Shown in pieces: positions 1 to 28,742 of a stretch of 64,000 bases of DNA (its first letter is position 1; each line of letters starts with the position of its first letter). The notes beneath the pieces are model-generated. The model made no database searches and was not told where the DNA came from. It saw only the letters and a list, made by a program, of their open reading frames with translations. This DNA comes from Myoxocephalus aenaeus (Eukaryota > Chordata > Actinopteri > Perciformes > Cottidae). The position numbers and the translations under genes are program-made. The stretch lies in contig JBAMJR010000089.1 in NCBI GenBank assembly GCA_038501785.1, forward strand, positions 1,674,501 through 1,738,500. Reading direction: 5' to 3'.

Positions 1-3000
1 CATGACCCCAAGACAACGGGAGGGTTAAGTATTTGGCAAGTCAATAGATTGCTAATCAAACACCTACCCAATTGATCATTTACCCCATATTCAAGTGTTT
101 TGTTTACTATCTATAGATTGTGACCGCAAATACAGAATTATAATAATATTGGTCTGAATATAAGACAATATTGTCTGTAGGAAATTACATTTTGAAAAAA
201 TGTGTGTCATCTTATATTCACGGACAGACACTTTTTTCCAATAGAAACCGAGCGTGTCGTATTACTGTCTCTGTGTTTGAAGCCTTTTTGTTGCCATGTC
301 AGTGACTGCTCTCCAGTCAATTTGCAGTGTGTCTTTTTAGAGTAAATCAGCCCTAAAAGTGTTTATTTAGCCCATTTTAACTGAGTGGAACATCTTTACT
401 GCCAATAAGGGAAATAAATACCAGATTGAAAATGAGTCAAAAACACATGTCAACAGTGACTGCAGAAATTGGACAGTGGGCCCAATCATCTGTTAAGCAG
501 CACGGAACTGTTTAGGCAAGTCATGGCACTTAGTTAAGGTTTGGGAACAGAAGTTGTCTCTCGTCAACAGTGACTTGAAGATGTGTTTACTTTAATGTGG
601 AACCAAAACCATAATCTTTCCCCAACCTGACCCACAGTGTTACCACAGGACCCATGATGCAAACCCTGGTCTCCAGTATCAAAGTCCTGCACTTGGGTTG
701 GTCCTAGTGTGCTTCCATCAGAATGAAAATGGCAAAACAAATGAACGTTCAATTAATTCCCAGAGTCAGAATTAGAAAAACGTCTCTTACATCTCTGCAT
801 TCAAACGCCTTATAAACAGAATTTTCAAGAATTAGCTTCATGCTGCTCTACTGCTCCCAGCCAATCACAGCCAAAACAATTCAAAAGGGCTACACCTCCA
901 TTGGGAGCTGACTAGTGCATGAAAAACAACAACATTATTGCACTCCCCTTTCTTTTTCTGTGAAGGTAAGGGGTGAAATAAGTTTCCACTTCTTCAAAGA
1001 AGCAAAGCGCAAAATAAGGGCTTTGGTTGGACGCGCTAAGCATATTTGAGCGTGGCGAGGGTCTGATCGCACAGGGGAACAGTTTCCCACTGCAGCGCCT
1101 GACTCACTGGGCGAAGAACAGGAAAAGAGAGAGAAACCAAAACAGAAGAAAGCAGAGAAATTAGATCCTGCTTCACCTGCAGTTTCAGTTTTTTCTCATG
1201 GGCATAACAAAGTATTTTGTTTTACAATCTACCTATTTAAAGTGTACATGTATTTTTTCACTTCATTGACAAGGCAGAAAAGATTAAGCAAATTTTTGTT
1301 TGCATTTTAAAGCGAGGTGTGACATTTACAAGAGTCATGGGTCATGCTGCAGATTTGTCCAGTGAAGTGAAACAAAGTTCAAAAACTGACCTCTGCAGAG
1401 CAAACAAAAATGCCAAAGGCAGGAACAACAGAGTTTGTATTAACAGTTGCACCTCTAGGATGGTTCGAGGGACTGAGGATGTGTCATTTATGTTACTTTT
1501 ATCAATCAAATAACTAATATCCACTCTGAGACTAAGTTAAAGACTATTCCTTGTCCACAGGTTAAACTTAAGGTGTCAGCTGGCATGTTTGGGACAAGTC
1601 CGCAGTCAATAAACACTGTGGTGTTCAATAAGAAATAGGGTCATGAAATCCATCTTTTGCCCGAGTTAACTAACAAAACAGCCGTCAATCAGTGAACTCT
1701 GCCAGTCAGGAAACACTCCGTGATGGAATGATGGGCGGTACAAAGAGGAAAGGATTGTCACTCAAGCTATGCCTAAGTACAGCACGCATACACACAGCGC
1801 ACACGCACGCATCACTACCAAGACAGCTTTACAAACAGTCTTTAGCTTCAAGGCCAAAAAGTGAATCCACTGTCATTATACTGGAGATATTTAACATCCC
1901 ATGAGTTGGTAAGTGAACCTGTCACATCAGGCTTAAATGAACATTTACATTTTCTTCATTTGTTATTAATAGTTAATTAACCTCTTGAACCTTGAATTCT
2001 CTCCCTAATTTTCCTCTTTGGTTAGTTAAATAGATTTGATTTCTCATCCTATTACCATATACACAGTATATATTCTCCATCTGCTTGCTCCACTCCATTA
2101 ATATCCAATGATCACCAAAGATAGCATGGTTTAATAGATGTAACATTACTGCAATGCACATCTCGTTCAAATTTCCAGAATGTCAAATGCATCATTTTAT
2201 ACACATTTCCACCAAACTCAGCATGACATCAGTGGTTGAATTGGTAGTCCAAACCATTCCAACCACTGGCACAATTATTCAGGGAGACCTGCCTGCCCTC
2301 GTGTTTGTTACCTGTGAACTACATAACAAGGTCCTGTACTAATTCTGGATGTTTAGTTATTTGTAATAAACATACATGTGTTTGACAGACAGAGCTCATC
2401 TGTGAATCGAGCTTCTGTAATGATGGACCCGCAGGTTGGTCGGTCGGGGATTAAGAGGTTTAATGATTTTGCATCTTCATTCTAAAGTAATTCCAACCAA
2501 AATAGATTTAAATTAAATATAGATTAATCTAGATTAATGGAATCTGCTTCCCCAACATATCTGCAGTAAAACAATAGCGTTGCCCTTTTTGTTCTGGAGG
2601 ACAGAGGCAGCCAGTTACATCTCTAATCCAGACATATTTAGCTGGATAATCACCTTGCATTGTATAATCCTCAGGTTAGGTGAGGCTTCATGCACTAGAG
2701 ATACACCTCATTCACATCGCTCAACAAAGACAAACAAGGATAACAGAAGGTAAGCTAGTTTAAAAGTCTATGTTTCTGTGTTAATTATTTGTAGTGATGT
2801 ATCAGCTTGTTTCTGCAATGCTTCATTTAAAAAGGTTCATTGTAGTGCGAAACCAGAAGTAGCCACTTCTACACATCCACAGAGACTGACAGACGTCTGT
2901 TCTCTGCTTTATAATATTGAATGATCTGGATCCCGAGCATATTTTGCTGTACAAGCCGACAGATGGCCAGCCCACTGTTTATATTTGTTTTGGTTCAATA

Positions 3001-4280
3001 TTTGTGCCCCTGTCACTTGCTACAAGGCAATCGCATCAACAGACATCTTTAAACCAGCTCCACTGTGTGATTATCAGGCCGGCCTCCAGAAATACGAGGA
3101 GAAAGAGGTTGTAATTAGACGAGAAATACACAGAGCAGCCATGAGATATAATAAGGAGATTGTTCCAAATGAAGAGACAGTAAAAGATGTCTGAGAATGT
3201 GAACAATATAATTCTCGCTCTCTGTTCCCTCCCATCTGCGCCAATGCTGAAGGTGACAGTCTCATTTCAGAGCCATGACATGAAATCAGTGCTGGGGAGG
3301 GGTCGGAGGGGGGGATGTGGAGGAAGTGGGTGTAAAGGTGTTGAGATAGATGAAGATAAGATGGAGTGCCAGACACGATTGCATTACTATCGGTTGTTTA
3401 TGGATCAGACACAGGCTGGTTTGGCCCATGGGATTGATTGTCTTCTGACTGGACAGCAGGCGAATAGAAAGATAATACGAAAACAAAGAGATAGAGGGAG
3501 AGTACAAAGAGGAGTGAAGCCTCACCGGAACTCAGTCAATCTGAGTGGTGCAGGGTTTTCTATCTGGTACTTTGTATGTTGTGTTTTTTTTGTACGTCTG
3601 CCAGGGAGGATCATTTTTGTGCCCACGCATCTGTTTGCTTGTTAATTGGAACGGTATGTCAAATGTGGTGTACAGTTAGATCATATTCCAGGAACAAGTG
3701 CTTCCATGTTGACACATTTCTGTTAACAGATATATTAGAACATAACGGCTTAAAGGGCAACTCTACTCATTTTACACATCAACGTGTGGAGTACTACTGT
3801 ATATGTGAAACATAATATGTAAACTCTTTTGTGATTCCAGAGGGAACTGCTTGAAATTTGAAAAAATTGCCCCAAGTAATGTCACTGGGTTAAAGACTAC
3901 AAGTTGTAAAATAAATGCCAATCTGTCAGTCAGAAAGAAGTGAGCTCGCTAGACCTCTGAAGCCTGATCCTCATCTCTGCTTGAGGCAAGCGGTTCAAGG
4001 CTTCATTAGCCCCTACTAGCATAGCGCACACGATTCTCCCAACAAATGATTGGTGGTTGAGTTGCATTGTGGGTAATGTAGGTGCCAGATTTTAACAAAG
4101 AAAAAGAATAAATTTGGAGGATATCTTTAGCTACACTGATTTTTTTTATCGTTTTGCCTAAAATAATATAAATCACTTTGAGCCAATATGTATTCTCTGT
4201 CACATCCAGAAGTAGGATGTAGTAGTTAATAACAGGTTAAAAATATCTCGCAACCTTGGTGGAGTAATGACCTCTCTGAG

Positions 4281-4282
<2 letters not shown>

Positions 4283-4358
<76 letters not shown>
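4283..4358. repeat. (GT)n microsatellite
   Basis: An uninterrupted GT dinucleotide run of about 38 units in intergenic DNA. Confidence 0.97.
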
Positions 4359-4360
<2 letters not shown>

Positions 4361-4848
4361 GTCCTGTTTGATTGATACATAGAACGCATTTTGGAGCCCT
4401 TCACTCTAGTGGCCCTTGTGAACTATATTTAGAATATCCATTTAGTGTTTAACCCTTAATGCTACAGAAAGACATCGCAGGGCTTTAAGTGCAGCCCGCT
4501 CTCCATCATCAGTTGTGTTTGTTTTGGGGAGGTCCACCTGGCCCTTCATTTCATTACTTCAATTTGCGTAATTAGGATCTAAAATTGCTTGTGTTGGCTC
4601 AGTGATTGACAGCAATTGGCCACTTAGGGAGGAGAGCTCCAGACACACAACGATGATGCTCAATGGCTTGTGTAGTGAAACGTCCAGCGGTGTGTTTGTT
4701 TACTCTGATGGGAGTTGTGCTCACTGAAGATGAGAGAAATTATTCAGGCAAACAATGTGAGACCATTGGTAAAGAAAGTCCACATATCTCACTTTACCCA
4801 CATGTGCAATGTTAATGTTTGGGGGAATGGAAGAGATGGATAGAAGAG

Positions 4849-4852
<4 letters not shown>

Positions 4853-4920
<68 letters not shown>
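4853..4920. repeat. (GT)n microsatellite
   Basis: An uninterrupted GT run of about 34 units, 0.5 kb from the previous one. Its minus-strand translation is only a His-Thr repeat and is not a gene. Confidence 0.97.
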
Positions 4921-4922
<2 letters not shown>

Positions 4923-6088
4923 AAATATGTGGGCAATATCAAACAAACATTATACATTTAATGCAAAGCTGAATTTATGATGCGTGCATATTTACATAAA
5001 TAAACCTTTGCTATACTATGAATATAAAGTACGTATAAGTACATACATATAAATATTGTCCGCTTTTCAAAGACTTCCACGACTGTAATCGTGTGAATCA
5101 TGTGCGACATGAAAATTCCTACCTTCTCCACACTGAGAGCTTAACATGCTCTAAGGGTGTTGCAATCTGCAATCTGCAAGTAGCACATGCTCTCTCAGTG
5201 TGTGAAAGCGTTACAGACAGGCAGTCACTACTCTGTCATGGCACGTTTTGTTCGACCCAGTGGGAGTTGAGAATGCGGCTTATTTGGCCAGGGCGCATTA
5301 AACGGTCAAGCGTAATTTAGAGGACTGGCTCCATGTCTTTGTTGCTCTTCTCATTATGACCCTCGTGGTCTTCAAGGCGCTAAGTAGCGACCGCTGGAGC
5401 ATATCTTGGGTATACGTCTTGGCAGCATGGAAGTGAGGCATTATATTTATAGCACATCAGTGAGGAATACAGTGCCGTTCATCAACTGGCGTTGAGAGGC
5501 AGACCCGCAGAGGCCCATGACAGAACATTAATCTGCCTCTCAAACAGACAGCCATAAGTCTCGCCTCCTCTTTCTCTGCAAATCCTTCACGTGTGGATGT
5601 CATTCATTCCCTTGTCAATGAACACTGGGTGCTGGGTGCTGTGCAAATACAATGGTTGAAGCTGCTTAGATCAATAGCTTTATATAAATAATATATACAG
5701 TGAATCAAATCACCCTGACTGTTCTCCTCAATTCTATTAATGTAATGGCCCACACATTTAGTGTTATAGTTAATCAACCTTGTTTCCCACAACAGCACGT
5801 AGCTGTTTAGAGCATAAAAGCTCTGAAAGTCACATTACACGATCGAGCCAGCATCGAAAGGCAGATACAAAGAGTTAGCAATTTGCTGGTGAACACAGTA
5901 GAGGATTTAGCTCGTCAAAATGTCAGATATTTCTCTATAGGAGTTGGTGTCAAGCAAAATAGAGCTGAAGACACTGGACTTAAATCCATCTGATTGGCAG
6001 AAACAACTACAAATGAATGTTAATAATGTTGTCTGATGGATGTGTAAATAAGAAAATATTTGCCAACACTTATCCTTTTCCATCCAGG

Positions 6089-23378
<17,290 letters not shown>

Positions 23379-25278
23379 CGTCTGATGGAAGAAGATGGAG
23401 TACAACACTGGATGTAAGCACGTTCTTCTTCTTGCTGTTGTAATTATGTTTTCTGTGACATTATACATTTGTAATGTCTGATTGTAAAAAGACACAATGT
23501 ATTCAAAGAGATTTGTTCATATTTTCATTATAAAAGTTTAGTTTTAGTGAGTACAGAGGGCAAAGGGTGAGTTACGAAACGCTTCAATGTACGTAACAAT
23601 AATGCTGCATTATCGCCCCCTTGTGGTTAGAATGTGTACAGACTCTTCACAGCACCAGAAGGGAGCCAGATTCATGTTCTTTACCCACTGATTACATATT
23701 TACTTCAGGTTCATGGAGGACTGTATATAAATTTATTTGCTCATAAATGGGCCATCTTTTATTATTATAGGATTATCTGCCAAAGATTGAACATCTTTGG
23801 TTATTTCACATAATAGGTTTGTGATTTTTACTCTGTTCTTCTGACTGACTGAAGAGGGCAGGGGTCTGTTGGGAAAAGGTGATGTCACATAGTACAATGC
23901 ACCAAAGAGAATTTAGCAACATTTTAATTAGAATGATATGGTTAATATGGTTACTGTCAAATCTAATAAAACCACACCCACACAGTGCCGAGTTGAGTTT
24001 TTGTGTTGAAACTCTTGATAAATAATACATAGATGTGTTTTAAATCATTCATCGTCAATGTTATCTAGAAATACTTGTTTTGGGGCTTTAAGTGAGGTCC
24101 TTACTGAGCGGTTCAGCACCTTCTATGGAATTGATCAAGCATTGGACACAGGCTGAAGTTGAAAAAACAAGTGCATTTATTATTGAAAATTGATAACTTA
24201 AACATCTGACCAAAAGCCAAGATCTGACCAAAAAGCCAAGATCTGTCCAAAGAGCATTTTTACAGAGGATTTACATATAACAGCCTTGAATTGAGTTTCT
24301 TTAATATATATTTATACAGATTGTGAACAAATGGTGCCTTAAACCAACTTACGAGAACTAAAATAAAATGAAAACATACTTCTCACTATGGCAAAACGGA
24401 ATGGGAATAAAGCCGACGTATCATGTAATTCAAATCACAATGCAAAATGGTGTAAGGCAAACGCAGGCCTGACTGAAGCACTGCAAATAAAGTCCTCAGT
24501 CCTCCAAGTAGACAAAGAAGGAAGAATAATGCTTACAGTTGTCTGTTTTTGTCTTGTTTTGATTTGTCATAACATTGCAAGACCACCTTTAACATTTTTC
24601 ATACAAACACATGGGAAGAATGTACAAATAGTATTTTTACTTTAATTTACTTTTATAAATTAATTAAGAATATGTTGATGTGACGGGGAGCTGAATCTTT
24701 TGGTTCAGAAGATAGAGAAATAATACATGAACAGAACCACTGAACCTTCAACACTTAATCCTTGCCCTTCACCGGGATCTCCAGAGGTCCATATCAAACA
24801 AACATTTCGGAAGATAAGTCGTATGCACGGTTAGTTTTGAGGGGAAGAAAAGCATTTAAAAAGCTTCGAATCGAGATGAGATTTCAGCGCAGTGTTCCTT
24901 CGACTTGATGTCAGGAGGGGTAAAACGGCTAATCTTTGCATGACAACTTGGAAGAAACTCAAAGTGGGAAACGATGGGAAGAAACTCAGATTGTCTCATT
25001 CTTTCAACAAGAGAGTCCTCGCCACGACTAAGAGGCAGTGATGGACGTTGTGCATGGTCAGCATGTGGGAGAAGGGAGTTAGAAAGAACGCGATGCTCGG
25101 AAGATATAGATTAATACTTTCATAAGTGTTGGTAAACATATGCCGGCCTTAAGTTGCACAAATCTCTTTTCAATGGTTCAACTAAACCACATCCTGCTAT
25201 CACTTTTTTTGGACTTTCAGCATTTAGGATTTAGTTTCACAGAATCACCTCACTCCTCCATATTAACAAATCTCAGTA
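23379..25278. other. cabp4 3' UTR and intergenic DNA
   Basis: Holds the unplaced cabp4 3' UTR. A direct duplication of about 20 bp (ACCAAAAGCCAAGATCTG) lies at about 24208-24248. No coding exon was recognised. Confidence 0.5.
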
Positions 25279-25309
25279 TGGAAGCCCGTTTCCGCACAAA
25301 AAATAAAAA

Positions 25310-26782
25310 TAAAAATAGATAAAGTCATAATAATGAGATAATAAAGTCGAAATAATGAGATAAAGTCATAATAATGAGATAAAAAGTCATAATAATGAGA
25401 TAATAAAGTCGAAATTATGAGATAAAAAGTCATAATAATGAGATAGAAAGTCGAAATAATGAGATAAAAAGTCATAATGAGATAAAAAGTCATAATAATG
25501 AGATAGAAAGTCGAAATAATGAGATAGAAAGTCGAAATAATGAGATAAAAAGTCATAATAATGAGATAAAAAGTCATAATGAGATAGAAAGTCGAAATAA
25601 TGAGATAGAAAGTCGAAATAATGAGATAAAAAGTCATAATGAGATAAAAAGTCATAATAATGATAGAAAGTCGAAATAATGAGATAAAAAGTCATAATGA
25701 GATAGAAAGTCGAAATAATGAGATAGAAAGTCGAAATAATGAGATAAAAAGTCATAATAATGAGATAAAACGTCATAATAATGAGATAGAAAGTCGAAAT
25801 AATGAGATAAAAAGTCATAATAATGAGATAGAAAGTCGAAATAATGAGATAGAAAGTCGAAATAATGAGATAAAAAGTCATAATAATGAGATAGAAAGTC
25901 GAAATAATGAGATAGAAAGTCATAATAATGAGATAAAACGTCATAATAATGAGATAATAAAGTCGAAATTATGAGATAAAAAGTCATAATAATGAGATAA
26001 AAAGTCATAATGAGATAGAAAGTCGAAATAATGAGATAGAAAGTCGAAATAATGAGATAAAAAGTCATAATAATGAGATAGAAAGTCGAAATAATGAGAT
26101 AGAAAGTCGAAATAATGAGATAAAAAGTCATAATAATGAGATAAAAAGTCATAATAATGAGATAAAAAGTCATAATGAGATAAAAAGTCATGAGATAAAG
26201 TCATAATAATGATAGAAAGTCGAAATAATGAGATAGAAAGTCGAAATAATGAGATAGAAAGTCGAAATAATGAGATAGAAAGTCGAAATAATGAGATAAA
26301 AAGTCATAATAATGAGATAGAAAGTCGAAATAATGAGATAGAAAGTCGAAATAATGAGATAAAAAGTCATAATAATGAGATAAAAAGTCATAATAATGAG
26401 ATAAAAAGTCATAATGAGATAAAAAGTCATGAGATAAAAAGTCATAATAATGATAGAAAGTCGAAATAATGAGATAAAAAGTCATAATAATGAGATAAAA
26501 AGTCATAATAATGAGATAAAAAGTCGATATGAGATAAAAAGTCATAATAATGAGATAAAAAGTCATAATAATGAGATAGAAAGTCGAAATAATGAGATAA
26601 AAAGTCATAATAATGAGATAAAAAGTCATAATAATGAGATAAAAAGTCATAATAATGAGATAAAAAGTCATAATAATGAGATAGAAAGTCAAAATAATGA
26701 GATAGAAAGTCGAAATAATGAGATAAAAAGTCATAATAATGAGATAAAAAGTCGATATGAGATAAAAAGTCGATATGAGATA
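25310..26782. repeat. 21-bp two-type tandem array (minisatellite)
   Basis: Roughly 70 units of two alternating types, AAAAAGTCATAATAATGAGAT and AGAAAGTCGAAATAATGAGAT, plus 18-bp shortened copies and rare one-base variants (for example AAACGTCATAAT). Unit lengths are nearly all multiples of three, so long frames stay open on both strands. These frames are artefacts of the repeat, not genes. Confidence 0.95.
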
Positions 26783-27240
26783 GTGAGTGCGCATGCGCTT
26801 CAGTGACGCTGGCTTTTCTCCTTCCTGTTATCTGCGCCGTCTTCACAAGTCTCCTCATCCCCTCGCCGGTCTAACCATGCAAACGATATGCAAGCGTAAC
26901 TGTTGACGTTTTAGCTCAACAAATAATAGCATTGCTATTAATGTAGCTGTTGCATGTGTTTCTCAAAGGGGCTACCGGTAAAAGCAGGAAAGCTACGAGA
27001 CGTTATCTTGCTCATTGTGTGGTTTATTTGGGGACAGTACACAAGCTACTGTCGGCCCGGCCGCAGCCGCAGCCTCCGCCAACAGGCAACACCGTTAAAC
27101 GTTGTCTTAACGTCCCTCAAACTCCGCTACCGGTAACTCTCCACAGGCTACAGGCTACCGGTACGACAGACTCCACATAGTCATGGGGGTCATGAGCGTG
27201 GCGGAGCGAGTGAGGTGGCATGAGTTGCTGCCTGTGCAGA

Positions 27241-27336
27241 GTGACTTTTTATCTCATTATTTCGACTTTTTATCTCATTATTATGATTTTCTCATTATTT
27301 CGACTTTATTATCTCATAATTATGACTTTTTATCTC
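27241..27336. repeat. Inverted short copy of the 21-bp array
   Basis: Four to five degenerate units in the opposite orientation (TTTTTATCTCATTATTTCGAC) adjoin the right terminal repeat. They mirror the left array across the unique core. Confidence 0.9.
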
Positions 27337-27629
27337 TCTTTTTTTTTTTCTGTGGCGGAAACGGGCTTCCATATATCAGAGCCAGCAGCCAAAAAAAAAA
27401 GTCCTTTTCAAAAATCTCAACAGAGATGATTCAACACGAACTATAATATTTTTTCCAGCTCAACACTGCAAAGGTTGATTGTTCAACAGCATCAACAAAA
27501 TATTATCACATTGGAATAGTAGCGGCTCTTCTCATTTCAAAAAGGTCATTCAAGGATGTTCTTATGAAAAGGAACAGCCTTAAGAACAACAGCAGACGAG
27601 AATAGATGCTGTCATATTTCTCTTATTTC

Positions 27630-27635
27630 TTTAAT
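27630..27635 (-). terminator. lonrf1: Candidate lonrf1 poly(A) signal (ATTAAA)
   Basis: The common variant signal ATTAAA occurs on the minus strand about 222 nt after the lonrf1 stop. I saw no AATAAA between the stop and the mobile element at 27371. Position alone supports it. Confidence 0.3.
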
Positions 27636-27856
27636 TTTTTAAGGGGTCACAAACAAAAAAAATCATCAGTGGAAGTATATCAGTTTAAGGGTGTTTCAAC
27701 TTTGCTTTTATCTCGTGGCCTCGTGGCCTTTTATGAAGAACAGTCTTGTAGATGATCAAATGGCAGAAGAAACAAAAGTTGGTGAGATGTTGATACAGGG
27801 CTGCTTGAATGTCATTTAAGTCCAAAGGATGTCTGCTGTGATGAGAAGAGGAAGCT

Positions 27857-28015
27857 CTAGTTGTCGGGCATGCTCTGCAGATATGTGAGGATGTGCTGGA
27901 TCTTCGCCAGGCGTTCTTTGAGGCTGGTCATGGAGAGGACAGAGAGCTGGTACCGGGGGTCGATGGGCAGAACCGCCAGGAGCCACCAGCAGCACGCGGG
28001 ACCATTAGGAGTTGC
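27857..28015 (-). CDS. lonrf1: lonrf1 exon 12 (C-terminus, stop)
   Basis: Encodes ATPNGPACCWWLLAVLPIDP, RYQLSVLSMTSLKERLAKIQ and HILTYLQSMPDN, then TAG at 27857-27859. Acceptor GCTCTTCTAG. Confidence 0.95.
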   Translation of the reverse strand, partial: ATPNGPACCWWLLAVLPIDPRYQLSVLSMTSLKERLAKIQHILTYLQSMPDN

Positions 28016-28707
28016 CTAGAAGAGCGGAGGACCAGTATTGACCCAGAGGAATGCATGTCTGTGTCAGAATTACACAGCTGAAAAAGCCTGAGCCAGTTAC
28101 AAAATGTGCTTAACACTTCTGAGGATTTCCAGTGAATTATACTTACTGCGCTACATTTGACACGGGCCATTAGCCTCGATAGTTGTTTCGTGGAACAAAC
28201 ATGTTCCGAAATTACACAACACCAAAATTAATAATTTTCCCCTTGCTTTCCTTGTATAGTGTGTGCATGTGGTGGAGTTGGGGATTCTCTTCATGCCACT
28301 CTTCTGATGCAACAGGGCCGGTGGGATTAGGTATGAAGCACCCATAAAGCTCTTTAGCCTATATTGTCAATGGACTCCACCCCGTGGTTGTCCTAAGAGC
28401 AGAGCTGTAATCCCTTTCAACCCTGCAGGATATGAGCCGGAGCTGAGCGCACACGCACACGCACGCGCACGCGCACACGCACACGCACACGCACACGCAC
28501 ACACCACAACAACTATGTATTATAACTTCTAAAGCAGGTGAATCCATGGTAATATGGGTTTCCCCTCAAGGCAAGTGGGTCACAAGATGATCCATTTTAG
28601 TCTAAGAATCTGCAGGGTCTTGCCATGTCAGATGAGGTAATAAAAGCTTTACTAACCCTGCAGTATTTCGAAGAAAAGTACTGCTAGAGCTCAGCTGATA
28701 CTGGTTC

Positions 28708-28742
<35 letters not shown>

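Larger units (their letters stand above)
1..6088. other. Upstream intergenic DNA, no gene recognised
   Basis: No exon with a recognisable protein match or a convincing splice-bounded reading frame was found on either strand. The stretch holds two long GT microsatellites, listed separately. The stretch near 3745-3910, beginning with a TTAAAGGGCAACTCTACT-like sequence, resembles a diverged interspersed repeat. A non-coding first exon of the downstream cabp4 gene may lie here, because the first coding exon is preceded by a good splice acceptor, but I cannot place it. Confidence 0.5.
25279..27371. mobile_element. TIR element carrying inverted minisatellite arrays (non-autonomous)
   Basis: The ends are matching inverted repeats: TGGAAGCCCGTTTCCGC at 25279 and its complement ending at 27371, each flanked by TA. 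Inside lie a long tandem array (about 25310-26782), a unique 0.46-kb core (26783-27240) rich in CpG in its second half, and a short copy of the array in inverted orientation (27241-27336). The tandem unit therefore belongs to both arms. The core has no plausible transposase frame, so the element would be mobilised in trans if at all. The superfamily is not certain; TA flanks hint at a TA-targeting family. Confidence 0.75.

Noticed and set aside
3187..3645. 152-codon plus-strand frame
   Set aside because: No family match, no splice context, and amino-acid composition typical of random sequence.
25310..26782. Possible CRISPR-like repeat array
   Set aside because: There are no unique spacers between repeats, no cas genes, and the context is a vertebrate genome. 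It is an ordinary minisatellite.
25263..26858. Several overlapping open frames up to 197 codons on both strands
   Set aside because: They are translations of the 21-bp tandem array, which has no stop in several frames because unit length is a multiple of three. No codon bias, no start context and no family match.
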